NCBI GenBank assembly: GCA_021464415.1
Contig: CM038467.1
Location: 52,247,309 to 52,311,308 of the forward strand
DNA length: 64,000 bases
Direction of reading: 5' to 3'
Source of the DNA: Lonicera japonica
Taxonomy: Eukaryota > Streptophyta > Magnoliopsida > Dipsacales > Caprifoliaceae
The position numbers were made by a program, and so were the translations under genes. The notes beneath the pieces were generated by a model. The model was not told where the DNA came from, searched no databases, and was given only the letters and a program-made list of their open reading frames with translations. Positions 24,585-37,200 of the stretch are shown one piece after another. Each line of letters opens with the position of its first letter. Position 1 is the stretch's first letter.

Positions 24585-24653
24585 ATCCACTAAAAGGATA
24601 CACCCTTTTAGTGGATTAAAATTCCACTAAAAGGGTGTATCCTTTTAGTGGAT
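24585..24653. repeat. Perfect 31-bp inverted repeat, itself built of smaller inverted repeats
   Basis: Positions 24585-24615 are the exact reverse complement of 24623-24653, with a 7-nt loop. Each arm contains CCACTAAAAGG and CCTTTTAGTGG, so the 69 bp holds four copies of one 11-mer in alternating orientation. It lies 80 bp outside the left end of the copia LTR at 24733. It could extrude as a cruciform or form a very stable RNA hairpin. Confidence 0.95.
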
Positions 24654-25954
24654 CATAAGGTACATACATTTATCCTACCAAATATTTATGTATAAAATTC
24701 CATGGACGGCCTTATTAGTTGTAATTTATTCGTGATGGAGACATAAATACATGATCATTTGATATTACATATAGATTGAACAAAATATTTTTGCTAAAAC
24801 CCTATAAGAATTAAGGGATTTCACCTTTGTGGATCATGTAGAGGATCCATATGAGGAGACTAGGGTTTGAAAGCATCAGATTGAGATCTGGTAAGATTTT
24901 TTAATTCTCGCTGGGCTACGGAAATCGATCGTTTCCGCTATTGAAACGACTTCTAATTGTCCAAATTTTTCGTGCGATGATTATAACTTTGTGTTCCGAA
25001 CGACATATCCAAAAATCAGCCCTATCCAACGGTGCGATCTAAAATTACGATTGATTTACGACTGCAGTACCGAAAACCTAAAGATCTTCTATCGTATTCC
25101 TTCTGCCATCAAATCTTGCACCGAGTGTGGGCTACGGTATCACCAAGATTTTTTCCTCTCTCAATAAAACAAACCCTAACTTATGAGAATTATCGTTATA
25201 ATGAGAAGAGACAAGGCCGTCGTATATATGAGGCTACGATAGGGACCTTAAGGAGAAATAAGTGTTTGGGCTTCCTATGAAAAGTTGGAATCATAATTCC
25301 ACTATGAATTAGTTCCTTCCATAAATTATAATTCGCACCACTAAAGAATTATAATTGCACTCCCATCCTTATCTCAAAATTATATTTCGAGCTCCTTGTT
25401 ATTAAATACTTATTATTCTCCCCAAGTTAAGATTACAAATAACCGTTATTTAAATTAAATTACTGACAATTATATTTAAATTACTTCTTAATCCTTGAGC
25501 CTACCACTTAACTTATTTGATATGTCGGATTAACATAATCCACCTGCAGTGTAATACCCCGTGTTCCTTTTTCCACGTTGACCTTCTCTTAAGCCCGGTA
25601 TGGCTTAACCTCCGTCAGAGAGAGAGCATTGGAACTCGTGCCCTTCGCACCCGACCGGATAGTTCTAGTATGTCATGTTAGTTATATTTAGTTTGAGGGA
25701 GTGATCGTTACGTTATTCGGGTGGTTCGGGTTGAAACCGAAGCGTAAATCGCTTGTTTCGACTTTTCGAGATTCGTAGATTTTTGGCCAACTTTGAGAGG
25801 TCATAAATTCTTCATCCGATATCCAAATGACTCTCCGTTTTCGGCCACGTCTTCATTTCTTTTCCCTCTACAACTTTTGTGTTTGGGCCAAGTCGAGATT
25901 CAACCATTTGGAGGTCCGTTTCGGCCTCAGAAAGTCAATTGCTGTTGCAGTGAC

Positions 25955-26032
25955 TTCCATGATCGATCATGGAAGGGCCATGATCGATCATGGTCCTCCA
26001 GAGAATTCCAGAACGCTTCATGATCGATCATG
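25955..26032. repeat. Three 14-20-bp palindromes, CATGATCGATCATG, next to a TATA box
   Basis: Perfect palindromes lie at 25958-25971 (extendable to 20 bp, 25955-25974), 25979-25992 and 26019-26032. The last ends 17 bp before the TATA box. The core GATCGATC is shared with the arrays at 8321 and 32372. Confidence 0.9.
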
Positions 26033-26048
26033 GGGGACATGGTTCACC

Positions 26049-26054
26049 TATAAG
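26049..26054 (+). promoter_or_regulatory. TATA box of the 25550 LTR
   Basis: CTATAAG lies immediately downstream of the palindrome cluster. Confidence 0.45.
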
Positions 26055-29000
26055 TCGGTTTTGAGTGTTTTTAACCCGTTTTTAAGCCATTTAACACCCC
26101 AAGCTCTCCATTTTCGAGCATCCAACATAGAGAGGGAATAAGGAAGGGTCTAGAGAGATCTAGAGAGAGAGAGAAGAGATCATACACATCTCTCATCCCT
26201 CATCCAAGATTTGTGCCCCGAATTGCTTTCTCCTTCACTATTCATCATATTTGCCGCTTTCTTCCTCCGTTAAAGCTTGCGTTGGAGCTTGGGCTTGGGC
26301 AATACGGCTTCTACGCTTCATCAACTTGCGGGTTCGGCTTGTCTAAGGTAGGGACACTAGTACTAAAACTTGCTTTCCAATGTTTGCTTGATGATTAGCG
26401 ATTTAAACTACAAATTGGGGATTTTGATCAAAAGCATGTGTTGTTTGCATCTCTTGGGGATTGGGCTAGATAATTCCTAGATTAATGATAGATATTGATA
26501 GATTATCACTCCTACAATGTGATTGATTATCTAGTTCCACGATTTAGCATGCGTAGCTAGAGGTTCATGTGAAACCAACTCCGTAGCTATTCGTATGACT
26601 TATAAATTGGGGTTTTTAGGTCTTGTGCTTATAGATGGATGATTGTGGGTTATTAATGATAGAGATACACATCTATACCACTAGATATGACCGGAGGGTA
26701 TTATTTATGGTATGTGTGGTGAGAATCCACTACGGTGGAGCGATAAGCCTTAGCGTACGAGTCTATTACCTTGCGTAGAGCGTGCTAGGCACTAGTAACG
26801 AGAGTTTAATCCCGATACTCTTTAAGAAAACATGAAACATAGTTGTTAGGGTATGGATTACCCATGGTCATGAATACGAACATCTAGGCGAGTTGTATTA
26901 GTATGCCGGATGAGCTAGAATCATAACAACCAATACATGGCTTGATAGGATGACGTGAGTATCATCATAAAACACATAATGAGATATATGATGTTAATAA
27001 TGAACCAATTGGCCTTATTATGAGAATGATCATGTGACGATAAACGTATGGAGTATACGAGTGATGAATACTCTTGTAGAAATGATTGACGATGATGTTA
27101 ATGATGATAAATGGATGAGTGGGCGCTTGTATGATTATATATGTGATGCTTAGCCATATGTGTGATGTACGATTGATGATGATGATGATATTCATTGTGG
27201 GAAATGAATGAATGTGATGTATGTTACAGTGATCACACATATGGGCTGGATATGATGATACACCGAGCACCGGGTAGCTCCCCGTGACTCGAAGGAGGGC
27301 CGCCTATTGCCGCCCATGGGTGAACAGGCCCTAAACCGTGCACGGGAAAATGAAGACGGTGACTCCGCCGGTGGTTGTGTGTGCCCACAAAGGAGAGCCC
27401 ACTTTAAGTATCTTGCCTTCCGACAGGACTATGTGTTCTCGGTTAGACGAGTTTTCCTGGCAGCGGAGCAGGTCTCGTGTTCCACTACTTTCCAAATGGT
27501 GAGTTTCCCGGAAAGTAGTTGGGCTACTAATGGTCATTACCCTGCTAGGGTATCGCCTGGTGTAGTTCTTTTCAGAGTGTCGAGATGGCTTGTATGTGGT
27601 GTTCTCTTCGTCAACTATTCGGAGTGTTATTCCCGGGAAAATGTCTTGAGGGTTATCTCCGAATGAATTACTTAGAAAACAAGTCCCTGAGCCACTCCCC
27701 ACTCGGAGGAGACATGGAATAAGAACCTTGGACCTTTCGAGATCCGTTGTTCTGGGCCTGGTCAGACCGCGGGGTGAAACTGAGGCACTATACTGGAGAT
27801 ATGATACGGATTATTGTGTTGTGGATGTGAATTGTTTATATTATCATTATTATTATATTGTATCATATCTTGTATGGCATGGTTGGTGATATGTGGCCTC
27901 GAGCGAGTGTGCCTTTAGTAAGAACAATGATATAGACACTATCGTAAAGGAACATAATATACACAGGAAAGCGTTGGCCAATCATAATGTATTAACAGAT
28001 AAAGTGAAAAGCATTGATAGCTAATGGCCATAGAAACCTGGTATATAAGTGTGAGTACGTCGCTTGGTTGTGAGAACGAAGTAGGGATAAGGCCTTGTAG
28101 GTGGCCAAGTATGGAATTCATAACGTACTATAACTAAAGAGAAAATGATAGATACTTGGCCAACTGTCACAACATACGGTATAGGTACCGGATAGCATAA
28201 TATAGTCCTGAGTTACACTTGAGAACGTATTGAGTAGGTTTATATCCTCGATTCCCTAACAATGTGAGAATTGGCTTAAGGTATTCTATGGGAAGTCTAG
28301 GGAAGGAAAAGGTTGATCGGATAGTCAGCTTCCTGGTGACTAGGATAGGATTCCTAGCGGGGTTTGCACGCACGGGTGTGTGAGTTGCATCACACTGCAT
28401 GGTTTTCAAACTGCTGTATTAACGTAAAACAACTATTTTATATATAAAACCTATATAGTTCCCACTGAGCCCGGATTTGGCTCACCCCGTTTTCTAAACA
28501 GTTTTGCAGGTCAAGCATCGGGGATTGGCGCGTGGTTTACGAGTCTAGTAGCCTCTGATGTCCTATATCTTTTGTAGTCCTTGAACTAAGGTCTCAGTTG
28601 TATATAATCTTTTGTTTTATTAAACTCTTTGTATTTATGTAATGGGCTATGGATTTGTACAAACGGTTTTTACATATACATGTGGAGATGAATATGATTG
28701 TGTTTGTGTGAATGCGCTTTGTAAACCTTACGGGTTTGGTTTTTATTTAAATAAACTCCACATACCGAGCATTTGTAAAACTGGACATTTTATTGAGGAA
28801 AAGTTTTTAAAAGTCGTGATTTTTATATTTTAAACCCGCCGTCACGTACGGCATCCGTGATTAACCGGGTCCCGGAGGTGAAAATCTCAGAACGAGATTC
28901 GGGGCGTCACATGCAGGGTTTGACATGATCAAAACTTATAAACTTCTGAAGGGGCTATCATCAATCCCAATACCGGGACGTGGATTCCGTCAGTAATTAA

Positions 29001-29568
29001 TATTGATCATACATATAGTGTCGTCATCCAACTCCCGAAGATTATTGATCCATAAATGAATCTCAATCTTAATGAGTCAAAACAACAAACACTACACATA
29101 TATGTCTATTAATTATTTCAAGATTAAAAGTATAAGTAATCATAATAACCATGGGATTTTAAATTGTTTTATATAGACATTATAAAAACAATTAACCCAA
29201 ATTGGTCCTATTTAATACACACAAAGTGTACCAGCACAACGAGTTAAAATTATATTGTTTTCTGTAGTCAAGATAAACTACTAAAACTTGTGCTACAATC
29301 CTATCGATGGGTGTCCAATTCCATCTAAGACTGTGAACCATTAAACTTATATTCCTCAAGAACCAATGATATGATCTTCTGTGTGTAAGTTATACTGTAC
29401 ACACCAAATCATCTACTATATAGAATAAAAGACACACATGCACAATATTTAAATAAATAATATAATGCAACCATTGCCCATAAAGACTCTCATTAAAATA
29501 GCAAAACCAATTTTATAACATATCGAAATCAATAAGAAAATTATGGCTTTTAGTATATCACTCTAACA

Positions 29569-29581
29569 ATCTCCCACTTAG
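29569..29581 (-). other. Polypurine tract of the copia element
   Basis: The minus strand reads TAAGTGGGAGATT directly against the LTR start, the standard plus-strand primer position for copia elements. It sets the element's orientation. Confidence 0.75.
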
Positions 29582-29620
29582 ACTCAAAGCCATGCAGCTA
29601 TGCATCTCACTCCCATTCTC

Positions 29621-31170
29621 TCAATGTGAACACTCTATGTGTTTTCTCTTCTTATGAATCATTGGCTCTTTCGAGTTCGCAACCGTTTCACTATTATCAA
29701 AATAAAGTGAAATAGCTGATAACACTGAAGGTGCCACATCTAGATTCATACGGAAGTTCCTGAGCCAACCCGCTACATTAGCTGCTTTTAAAGCAACCAC
29801 ATATTCAGCTTTCTTGGTGGAGTCAGCAATGCATGACTCTTTAATACTCCTCCAACCAATGACTCCACCTCTTAGAGTAAACACATAACCTGAAGTTGAC
29901 TTTCTGGAATCCTATCATTTGACTAAAAATTATGGTATGTGTATCTAACAGGTACGACTGTTTGCCTGGTAAAACAACATAAAATTTCAAGTCCTTTTAA
30001 GGTACTTAAGTATATGTTTTACCGCAGTTCAATATTCTTTCCCTGTATTAGACTGATATATGCTAACCATATCAACGGTAAAGCAGATGTCTGGTCTAGT
30101 ATACAATATAGCATACATGAGGCTTCTTACTGCCGAAGCATAAGGAACTACCCTCATCATCTCTATTTCATCATATGTCTTATGACACTGATCTTGGATA
30201 GAGTGATTTCATGCCTAAAAGGGAGAAACCCTTTCTTGGAATCTTGTGTACTAAATCTGACAAGAATTGTATCGATATAAGTACCTTGCGATAAGCCCAA
30301 CATCCTATTTTTCCGATATCGCATAAGCTTAATACCAAGGTTGTGACTGACTTTTCCCAAGTCCTTCATATCGAGCTGACTTGATAACCATACCCTCACG
30401 GAAGATAATATTCACATATCGCTTCCAATAAGTAAGATATTATCCATATAAAATACCTGGAATACCACCGCACATTTATTGCACCTTTTGTACACACAAG
30501 ACTCATCCAAACATTGATCAAAACCAAAAGATTTGATTGCATGGTCAAAACAGATGTTCCAAGATCTAGACACTTGCTTAAGCCCATAAATGGGCTTCTT
30601 GAGCTTGCACAACATGTGCTCTTGGTCCTTTCCTATGAATCCTTCTAGTTGCATCATATAGATGCTTTTATCAAGACTTCCAATAAGGAAACTTGTCTTG
30701 AGATCCACTTGCCAAATCTCGTAATCAAGATGAGCCGCAATGGATAAGAGAATCCGAATAGACTTTGGCATGGCTACTGGCAAAAAGGTTTCATCATAAT
30801 CGATCCCCTTCTTTCTGAGTGAACCCTTTTAGCAACAAGCCTTGATTTAAGCCCGTCTAATCCACTCTATCTCTTATATACCCACTTTCATCCGATAGGT
30901 TTTATCCATTCGGGTGGTTTTACAAGATCCCAGACTTTGTTAAAGTACATGGACTCCATTTCATATTTCATAACCCTTTGCCATTTTATGTATCTTTATC
31001 TTGAAGTACTTCATTGACGTTAAAAAGAGTTCGTTTCTTGGTCATCAAGGACCTTGTCATAAGACTATCCCAAGAACATAAAACGACTAAGTTGACGAAC
31101 AACCCTCCCACTACAACGAGGTACTACTTGTGTTTGTGTACATTGTGCAAATATTGAACTTACTAACTCA
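29621..31170 (-). pseudogene. Decayed copia pol: reverse transcriptase and RNase H
   Basis: Read on the minus strand, 30783-30412 gives the copia RT fingers/palm (QVDLKTSFLIGS, CKLKKPIYGLKQ); the catalytic YVDD is changed to YMDN. RT continues in another frame at 30399-30163 (DMKDLGKVSHNLGIK). RNase H follows at 29884-29621 (WRSIKESCIADSTKKAEYV, HKKRKHIE). Frames are broken several times. Traces of the integrase/RT linker reach about 31170, but gag, protease and most of integrase are gone. Inactive. Confidence 0.8.
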
Positions 31171-31496
31171 CTATCCACACATTGTGCTGGTTCAAGAACC
31201 TCCATATTAGTGATTCATAATCCGTTGAAAACATGTCATGACCTATGTCGCCGCTTCACTGACTATGTCGAGAATCAACCTTGGTGGAAACGCCCTCTTC
31301 AACGTTCTTCATTAAAGCAACTGCAATCTTAGATACAAAGGTCATATGCCTCCATTTAAGGAGTTCACATATAAACTATTATATCTAAACTGTAAATAAA
31401 ATTACATAGATCCTATGCCTCCTTTTAAGGAGTTTACAAATCTGATCTAAATTTAATTTACAACCATGAATAAAACTCAAATCATTATGCACAGTA
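31171..31496 (-). other. Degenerate internal region of the copia element
   Basis: Lies between pol and the 5' LTR remnant. A TATGCCTCC.TTTAAGGAG word occurs twice (31350 and 31408), suggesting a local duplication. No domain is identifiable. Confidence 0.4.
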
Positions 31497-32134
31497 AAAT
31501 CAGCCTGATCCAACAGTGCAATGTAAAGTTACGATTGATTTACGACTGTAGTACCGAAAACCTAAAGATCTTTTATCATATTCCTTTCGCCATCAAATCT
31601 TGCACCGAGTGTGGGCTACGGTATCACCAAGATTTTTTCTTCTCTCAATAGAACAAACCCTAACTCATGAGAATTATTGTTATAATAAGAAGAGACAAGC
31701 TCGGGGTATATATGAGGCTACGATAGGGACCTTAAGGAGAAATAAGTGTTTGGGCTTCCTATGAATAGTTGGAATCCTAATTCCACTATGAATTAGTTCC
31801 TTCCATAAATTATAATTCGCACCACTAAAGAATTATAATTGTACTCCCATCCTTATCTCAAAATTATATTCCGTGCTCCTTGTTATTAAATACTTATTAT
31901 TCTCCCCACGTTAAGATTACAGATAACCGTCATTTAAATTAAACTACTGAAAATTATATTTAAATGACTTCTTAATCCTTGAGCCTACCACTTCACTTAT
32001 TTGACATATCGGATTAACATAATCCACCTGCAGGGTTTGACATGATCAAAACTTATAAGCTTCTCAAGGGGCAATCATCAATCCCTATATCCGGACGTGT
32101 ATTCCGTCAATAATTAATATTCATCATACATATA
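31497..32134 (-). mobile_element. 5' LTR remnant of the copia element
   Basis: Closely matches the middle of the left LTR (from 25011 on), including TTACGATTGATTTACGACTG and the undisturbed TGCAG target. It is truncated on the internal side and cut at 32134 by the start of the Athila-like LTR. Confidence 0.8.
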
Positions 32135-32371
32135 TGATAAGAGCACTATATTGAGTATAAGAATACGCTTTTCTAAGCATTAGAGTGCTCTTATATGGCT
32201 AAACACACTAAAATAAACCTCGAATTGCAACTTGTTGGTTCATAGCAAAATGGTGTACTAATATATGTTTTGCAAGCATTTGTTGATGATGAAAAGGCAC
32301 CAAAAAGGGACTTCAGATCAAAAGACAAAGTGTTCAAGGAAAGAAGATGAAAAATAGCACCTTTCTGAAGT

Positions 32372-32734
32372 AGTAAGATCGATCTTACTAGTAAGATCGA
32401 TCCTACTAGCTTCCATTTCTTCATTTCAACAGTTTTGTAAAATCCAGTAAGAAACTAGCTTCCATTTCTTCATTTCAACAGTTTTGTAAAATCCAGTAAG
32501 AAACAGACCATGAGTAAGATCGATCTTACTAGTAAGATCGATCCTACTCTGGCCCATTTACAAACTGTATGGTACCTGCTTTGATCCAGTGCAAGAACTT
32601 CCCTGAGTAAGATCGATCTTACTAGTAAGATCGATCCTACTCCCTCATCCTTTTCAAACAGAAGATTCCAGCAGCAGTCCAGAAGAGAAATTTCCCATAG
32701 TAAGATCAATCTTACTAGTAAGATCGATCCTACT
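32372..32734. repeat. Four 36-bp cassettes of paired GATCGATC palindromes
   Basis: Each cassette is AGTAAGATCGATCTTACT followed directly by AGTAAGATCGATCCTACT, at 32372-32407, 32513-32548, 32606-32641 and 32699-32734. The first half is a perfect 18-bp palindrome, the second has one mismatch pair. Only one of eight cores is altered (GATCAATC in the last cassette). Spacers differ in length and sequence. Confidence 0.95.
32406..32503 (+). repeat. 49-bp direct tandem duplication in U3
   Basis: The segment starting CTAGCTTCCATTTCTTC is repeated once with a 49-bp period between the first and second palindrome cassettes. The copies are practically identical, so the event is recent. Confidence 0.85.
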
Positions 32735-32894
32735 ATGGCAATTTGTCAACTTTGGAGAAATTCCAGATTGCTTGTCAAAATTGCCAGCCTTGCTTCATTT
32801 GTCAAGGAACTCATGCCAAGGTGTTCCCACATAAATCCAATGCACCATAGCAACTTGTCATCCTCTCTCTACCTGCTCCCATCCCAGATACATC

Positions 32895-32903
32895 TATAAA
32901 TAG
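32895..32903 (+). promoter_or_regulatory. TATA box of the 5' LTR
   Basis: TATAAATAG lies about 160 bp downstream of the last palindrome cassette. Confidence 0.65.
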
Positions 32904-34075
32904 AGAGCAAGATCCAAGGGAAAAAGATATAGAGTTGTAAAGATTAATTTCTTGTAAAAATAAGAGAAAATCAAGAGAGAGATAATAGAGTGATAGTTTA
33001 TTTTTCTTCTTGTATTTTTCCATTCACTTGTAATAGACTCATTCTATATCTATTAATACAAGTGTTCTTTTGATTTCACTCCATCTTTAACATGTTTTTA
33101 TCATCTATGGAGGGGTGAATCACCTAGCCAAGGCTAGGGGGTGAGTTTGTTTTTAAAAGGTAAACATGGTCAAGTTTCCAATTCTTTAAAAAGCTCTGTG
33201 CCTAGTATTGTTAGATAATTATGCTTCTCATCTGTTTATAATATTCCATAATATTTGATGACTTAAAACACCATAAATATTCTGGAATTTCCATTTTAAT
33301 CTCTTTTGCCTCCTTATGCCTTGTATATGGAGTTCTTTGATGATTAATGGACATGTTTTGTACGTAAATGATACATAGACTCTTCATGCCATGTATGATC
33401 AGTACTAGTCAAATCATTTATATACAAACAAAGTACTTCAAGTAAGCATATATTATTCAACAATCACCATTATAAATGGATGGCTATGCTTTTTATATAA
33501 AATTATAGAGTTTCATTTCAAATATGGTCACATCTTATGGTTAAGTGTAAAGTAAGGTTTTATTTTCCCTTGTCACCTACAACACTTAAACATACTTTGT
33601 GCCTATATTTGAGAACTCTCTAATTGCTTATTTGTCTCCTTAAATGTGGTGTTGGTTTTCCCTCATAAGGTAGCCTAGTAAAGTTAGATTGGTTGTATTT
33701 CCTCGAAATATTTTACCGCCAACATCTAGACTTCCAAATGAGAAGTACGATATGCAACACAATAAGGAGAATGAATGAGCCGAATTGGATTCATAAACCA
33801 TGGTTCCCAATAAATAACAAATAAACCCCCAAAGCCTTTGCTTTCCTTTAATATAAGAAACTTCTCATAACTTTAAGTTTTGTTTTACACAATTCTCCAC
33901 AAAGCAATCCACAACAAATTTAATCAATCAATATTCACTTTTTAAACACGTGATCTACAAAAGCTTTAGTCCCCTCCCTGTGGTTCGACATTCGGACTTC
34001 CATAAGTCTATATTACAACTTGACCGCCTACACTTGGGTGTATACGATTGCACTATTTCTCGCGCGTCAAGTTTT

Positions 34076-34093
34076 TGGCGCCGTTGCCGGGGA
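34076..34093 (+). other. Primer-binding site for tRNA-Asp
   Basis: TGGCGCCGTTGCCGGGGA is complementary to the 3' end of plant tRNA-Asp (..CCCCGGCAACGGCGCCA), seven bases after the LTR end. Athila elements use this primer. Confidence 0.9.
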
Positions 34094-34283
34094 GGGCAAC
34101 GAAAGTTGATCATGGGTTTAGTTCATATTTGGTTGTATTGTTCTAATTTAGTGGCTTCCTTTTCTTGTACACCTTCTTTGGTACATGATTCATTGGTTAA
34201 GAAATACCAAAGGACGTGTAGAAAGAGACCCATTTCCCGATTCGTTTTTCTATAATCTTTTTGAAATAGAAAAAGAAGTTACA

Positions 34284-37200
34284 ATGGATCACAATGAGGA
34301 AGCACGAGGAGGAAATGGTGGAAATCATTTTGATGTACAAGTTCAGCCTATTCAGGAACCACCAATCGCAACCATGAGGGATTATCTCCAACCACCAAGG
34401 AGTGCAACTCCATCATGTATCGTTCTTCCGCCAACAGCAAACCGTTTTGCTGTTAAACCAGGAATGATACCACTTTTGCCAAGATTTCATGGAATGGAGT
34501 CAGAAAATCCATACTTACACCTCAAGGAATTTGAAGAAGTGTGCTCCACTTTTTATGCCACTAATGTCACTGAAGAGGTAGTGAGACTCCAACTTTTTCC
34601 ATTCTCATTGAAAGACAAAGCAAAAACTTGGCTTAATGCACAAAGACCACGTTCCATTACAACGTGGCAAGCTTTACAAACTGAATTTTTGAAGAAATTT
34701 TTCCCCGTTCATAGAACAAACGCTTTAAGGCGTCAAATCTCAAATTTTGCACCCAAAAATCAAGAAACATTCTATGAATGCTGGGAAAGATACAAAGATC
34801 TTGTAAATGCTTGTCCCCATCATGGATATGAAAATTGGAACTTGGTTAGTTTCTTCTATCAATCACTTACTCCTGAAATGAGAAAATTTGTAGAAATGAT
34901 GTGTAATGGCACATTTCTAAGTAAAAATCCCGACGAGGCATTTGATTTCTTTGATTATATAGCTGAAAGTAACCAAACATGGGATACTTATAATTTTTCT
35001 GAAAGAAATAATATGCCTAATCGGGGTGGTTACCATCAATTAAAGGAAAGTGATGATTTGGCAGCACGAGTCACACAATTGACCAAAAAAATTGAAGCTT
35101 TAGAATTTTCAAAACCAAGAGAGGTCAATTTGATAGAAGAAGAAACTATGTGTAGCATATGTGATATGATAGGACACCCAACGGAAAAATGTCCTACCAT
35201 ACCAACCGTCAAGCAAGTTTTGCTTGACCCGGCCCAAGTGAACATGATGAATAATTATAAAAGGCCGCAAAATTCTCCATATTCGGAAACTTACAATAGT
35301 GAGTGGAGGAATCATCCTAATTTTCGTTGGGGTAATTCAAACACTCAAACCAATCAACCTCCGAATTTTCAAAAATCTCAATCATCATATGTTCCCCCAC
35401 CAAAAAGAAATGTGGAAGACTTGCTCGCACAATTTATTCAAAAATCCGATCAAAATTTTCAAAAATTTGATCAACATGTTCAAAGGTGTGAGCAATACTT
35501 CCAAAGCAATGATCGTTCCATGAATGATATGAGGAATTTTTTGTCTAAAATGGCCCCCAATTTTTCAAACCAAGAGAAGGGCAAATTTCCAGCCCAACCT
35601 CTTGCGAATCCTCATGGGCAAACAATGATGATTGAAGAAGGAACTTCTTCACAAGATACGATGGAGCACGTGAAGTCTATCACCACTCTTCGAGGTGGAA
35701 AAATGGTTGATAAAACTATTCATCCTAAGGACCAAAAGCCAAAGGAAGTAGTTCAATCAAAAGAAACGGAGGTGGTAGATGAAGGAGTCAAAAAGAATGA
35801 TGAGGAAGTAAAGGAAAAAGAGGACATTGAAAAAATTAAAGAGAGTGTGAAAATTCCTTTTCCTCAAAGGTTACAACAATCCTCAAAACCAAATCAAAAT
35901 GCTGAAATTTTGGAAGTTTTTAAACAAGTAAAAATCAACATTCCACTGCTCGATGCGGTCAAACAAATTCCTTCTTATGGAAAATTTTTGAAAGACATGT
36001 GTACCACAAAAAGAAGGTTAAATGTCAAAAAGAAAGCTTTTATGGCCGAACAAGTAAGCTCAATTTTGCAAAATACAAGAATTCCTAAATACAAGGACCC
36101 TGGTTGTCCAACGATTTCATGTATGATAGGAAACTGTCGAATTAAACGAGCTTTACTTGATTTAGGAGCAAGCGTGAATGTTCTTCCATTTTCAGTTTAT
36201 GAACAATTGGGTTTGGGAGAGTTAAAGCCTACCAAAGTTACAATTCAATTAGCGGATAGGTCCGTTAAGGTTCCAAGGGGTATTGTGGAAGATGTACTTG
36301 TGCAGGTTGACAAGTTCTTCTTTCCAGTTGATTTCATTGTCATTGATACACAACCTGTTGTGAACCCCGCTAATCAAATTCCTGTTATTTTAGGAAGACC
36401 ATTTCTCGCAACGTCAAACGCTATAATCAATTGCAAAAATGGTATTGTTAAATTAACATTTGGAAATATGACTCTTGAGTTAAATGTGTTTTCATTAAGC
36501 AAGCAAGCAAGTGATTTTGAAGATGAAAATGAACACATTAACATGATAGAGTCATTGGTTGATGAACACTTTGAGTATAATTTTGAATTGGAATCGTTGG
36601 GAGATCTTCTAACCACTCCCAAGGAACCCAATAATTGTATGCAAGTGTATTCTTTGAGTGAAAAACAGGTTCCACAAAAGGAAGGGGAAACAGAACCATC
36701 AAAACCAATCGAAGGAAGAATGGAATTGAAACCATTACCAGGCAACTTGAAGTACGCTTTCTTAGGTACTTCAGAAACTTTCCCGGTGGTAATTTCATCT
36801 GAACTTTCAACGGAACAAGAGGAGAAGTTGGTAAGTATGCTCGGTAAGTATAAAAAAGCCTTTGGATGGAGTTTAGCTGATCTTCATGGGATTAGTCCCT
36901 TAATCTGTACTCATAAAATTTATTTGGAAGATGAAGCTAAACCAGCAAGACAATTTCAACGCCGCTTGAATCCACACATGCAAGATGTTGTTAGAAACGA
37001 GGTGTTGAAATTGCTTGACGCAAAAATCATTTATCCGATCTCGGATAGTAAGTGGGTAAGCCCTACCCAAGTTGTACAGAAAAAATCCGGACTTACGGTG
37101 GTTAAAAATGAGAACAACGAATTAATCCCACAAAGAGTCACTTCTGGGTGGCGTATGTGTATTGATTATCGTAAGTTAAATGCAGTAACACGAAAAGATC

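Larger units (their letters stand above)
25550..28911 (+). mobile_element. Nested solo LTR, 3.4 kb, Ty3/gypsy-like, TSD TGCAG
   Basis: It begins TGTAATACCCCG, ends GGGGCGTCACA and is flanked by TGCAG (25545-25549 and 28912-28916). The sister copia LTR at 31497-32134 still has the uninterrupted target around 32029-32034, an empty-site control. Length, ends and a GC-rich block near 27260-27740 are like long chromovirus LTRs. The overlapping antiparallel frames at 27307-27702 lie in that block and are judged non-genic. Three CATGATCGATCATG palindromes precede a TATA box at 26049. Confidence 0.9.
24733..29568 (-). mobile_element. 3' LTR of the minus-strand copia element, split by a nested LTR
   Basis: On the minus strand the LTR begins TGTTAGAGTGATATAC (at 29568) directly after a polypurine tract and ends CTCCATCA (at 24733). 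After removing the insertion at 25550-28911 and one copy of its duplication, about 1.47 kb remains, matching the 1,458-bp solo LTR of the same family at 12038. Flank bases at the left are ATTCG (24728-24732). The right end of the whole element is lost, so the duplication cannot be confirmed. Confidence 0.85.
32135..34069 (+). repeat. 5' LTR of the Athila-like element
   Basis: Runs TGATAAGAGC to CGCGCGTCA, 1,935 bp. The R/U5 half (from about 33030) is nearly the same as the 3' LTR and as 63552-64000. The U3 core (about 32250-32890) is not. It contains four palindrome cassettes, a 49-bp direct duplication and a TATA box. Confidence 0.88.

Noticed and set aside
27307..27702. Two long overlapping frames (119 and 123 codons)
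   Set aside because: They sit on opposite strands of the GC-rich block of the nested solo LTR, where stops are rare by composition.
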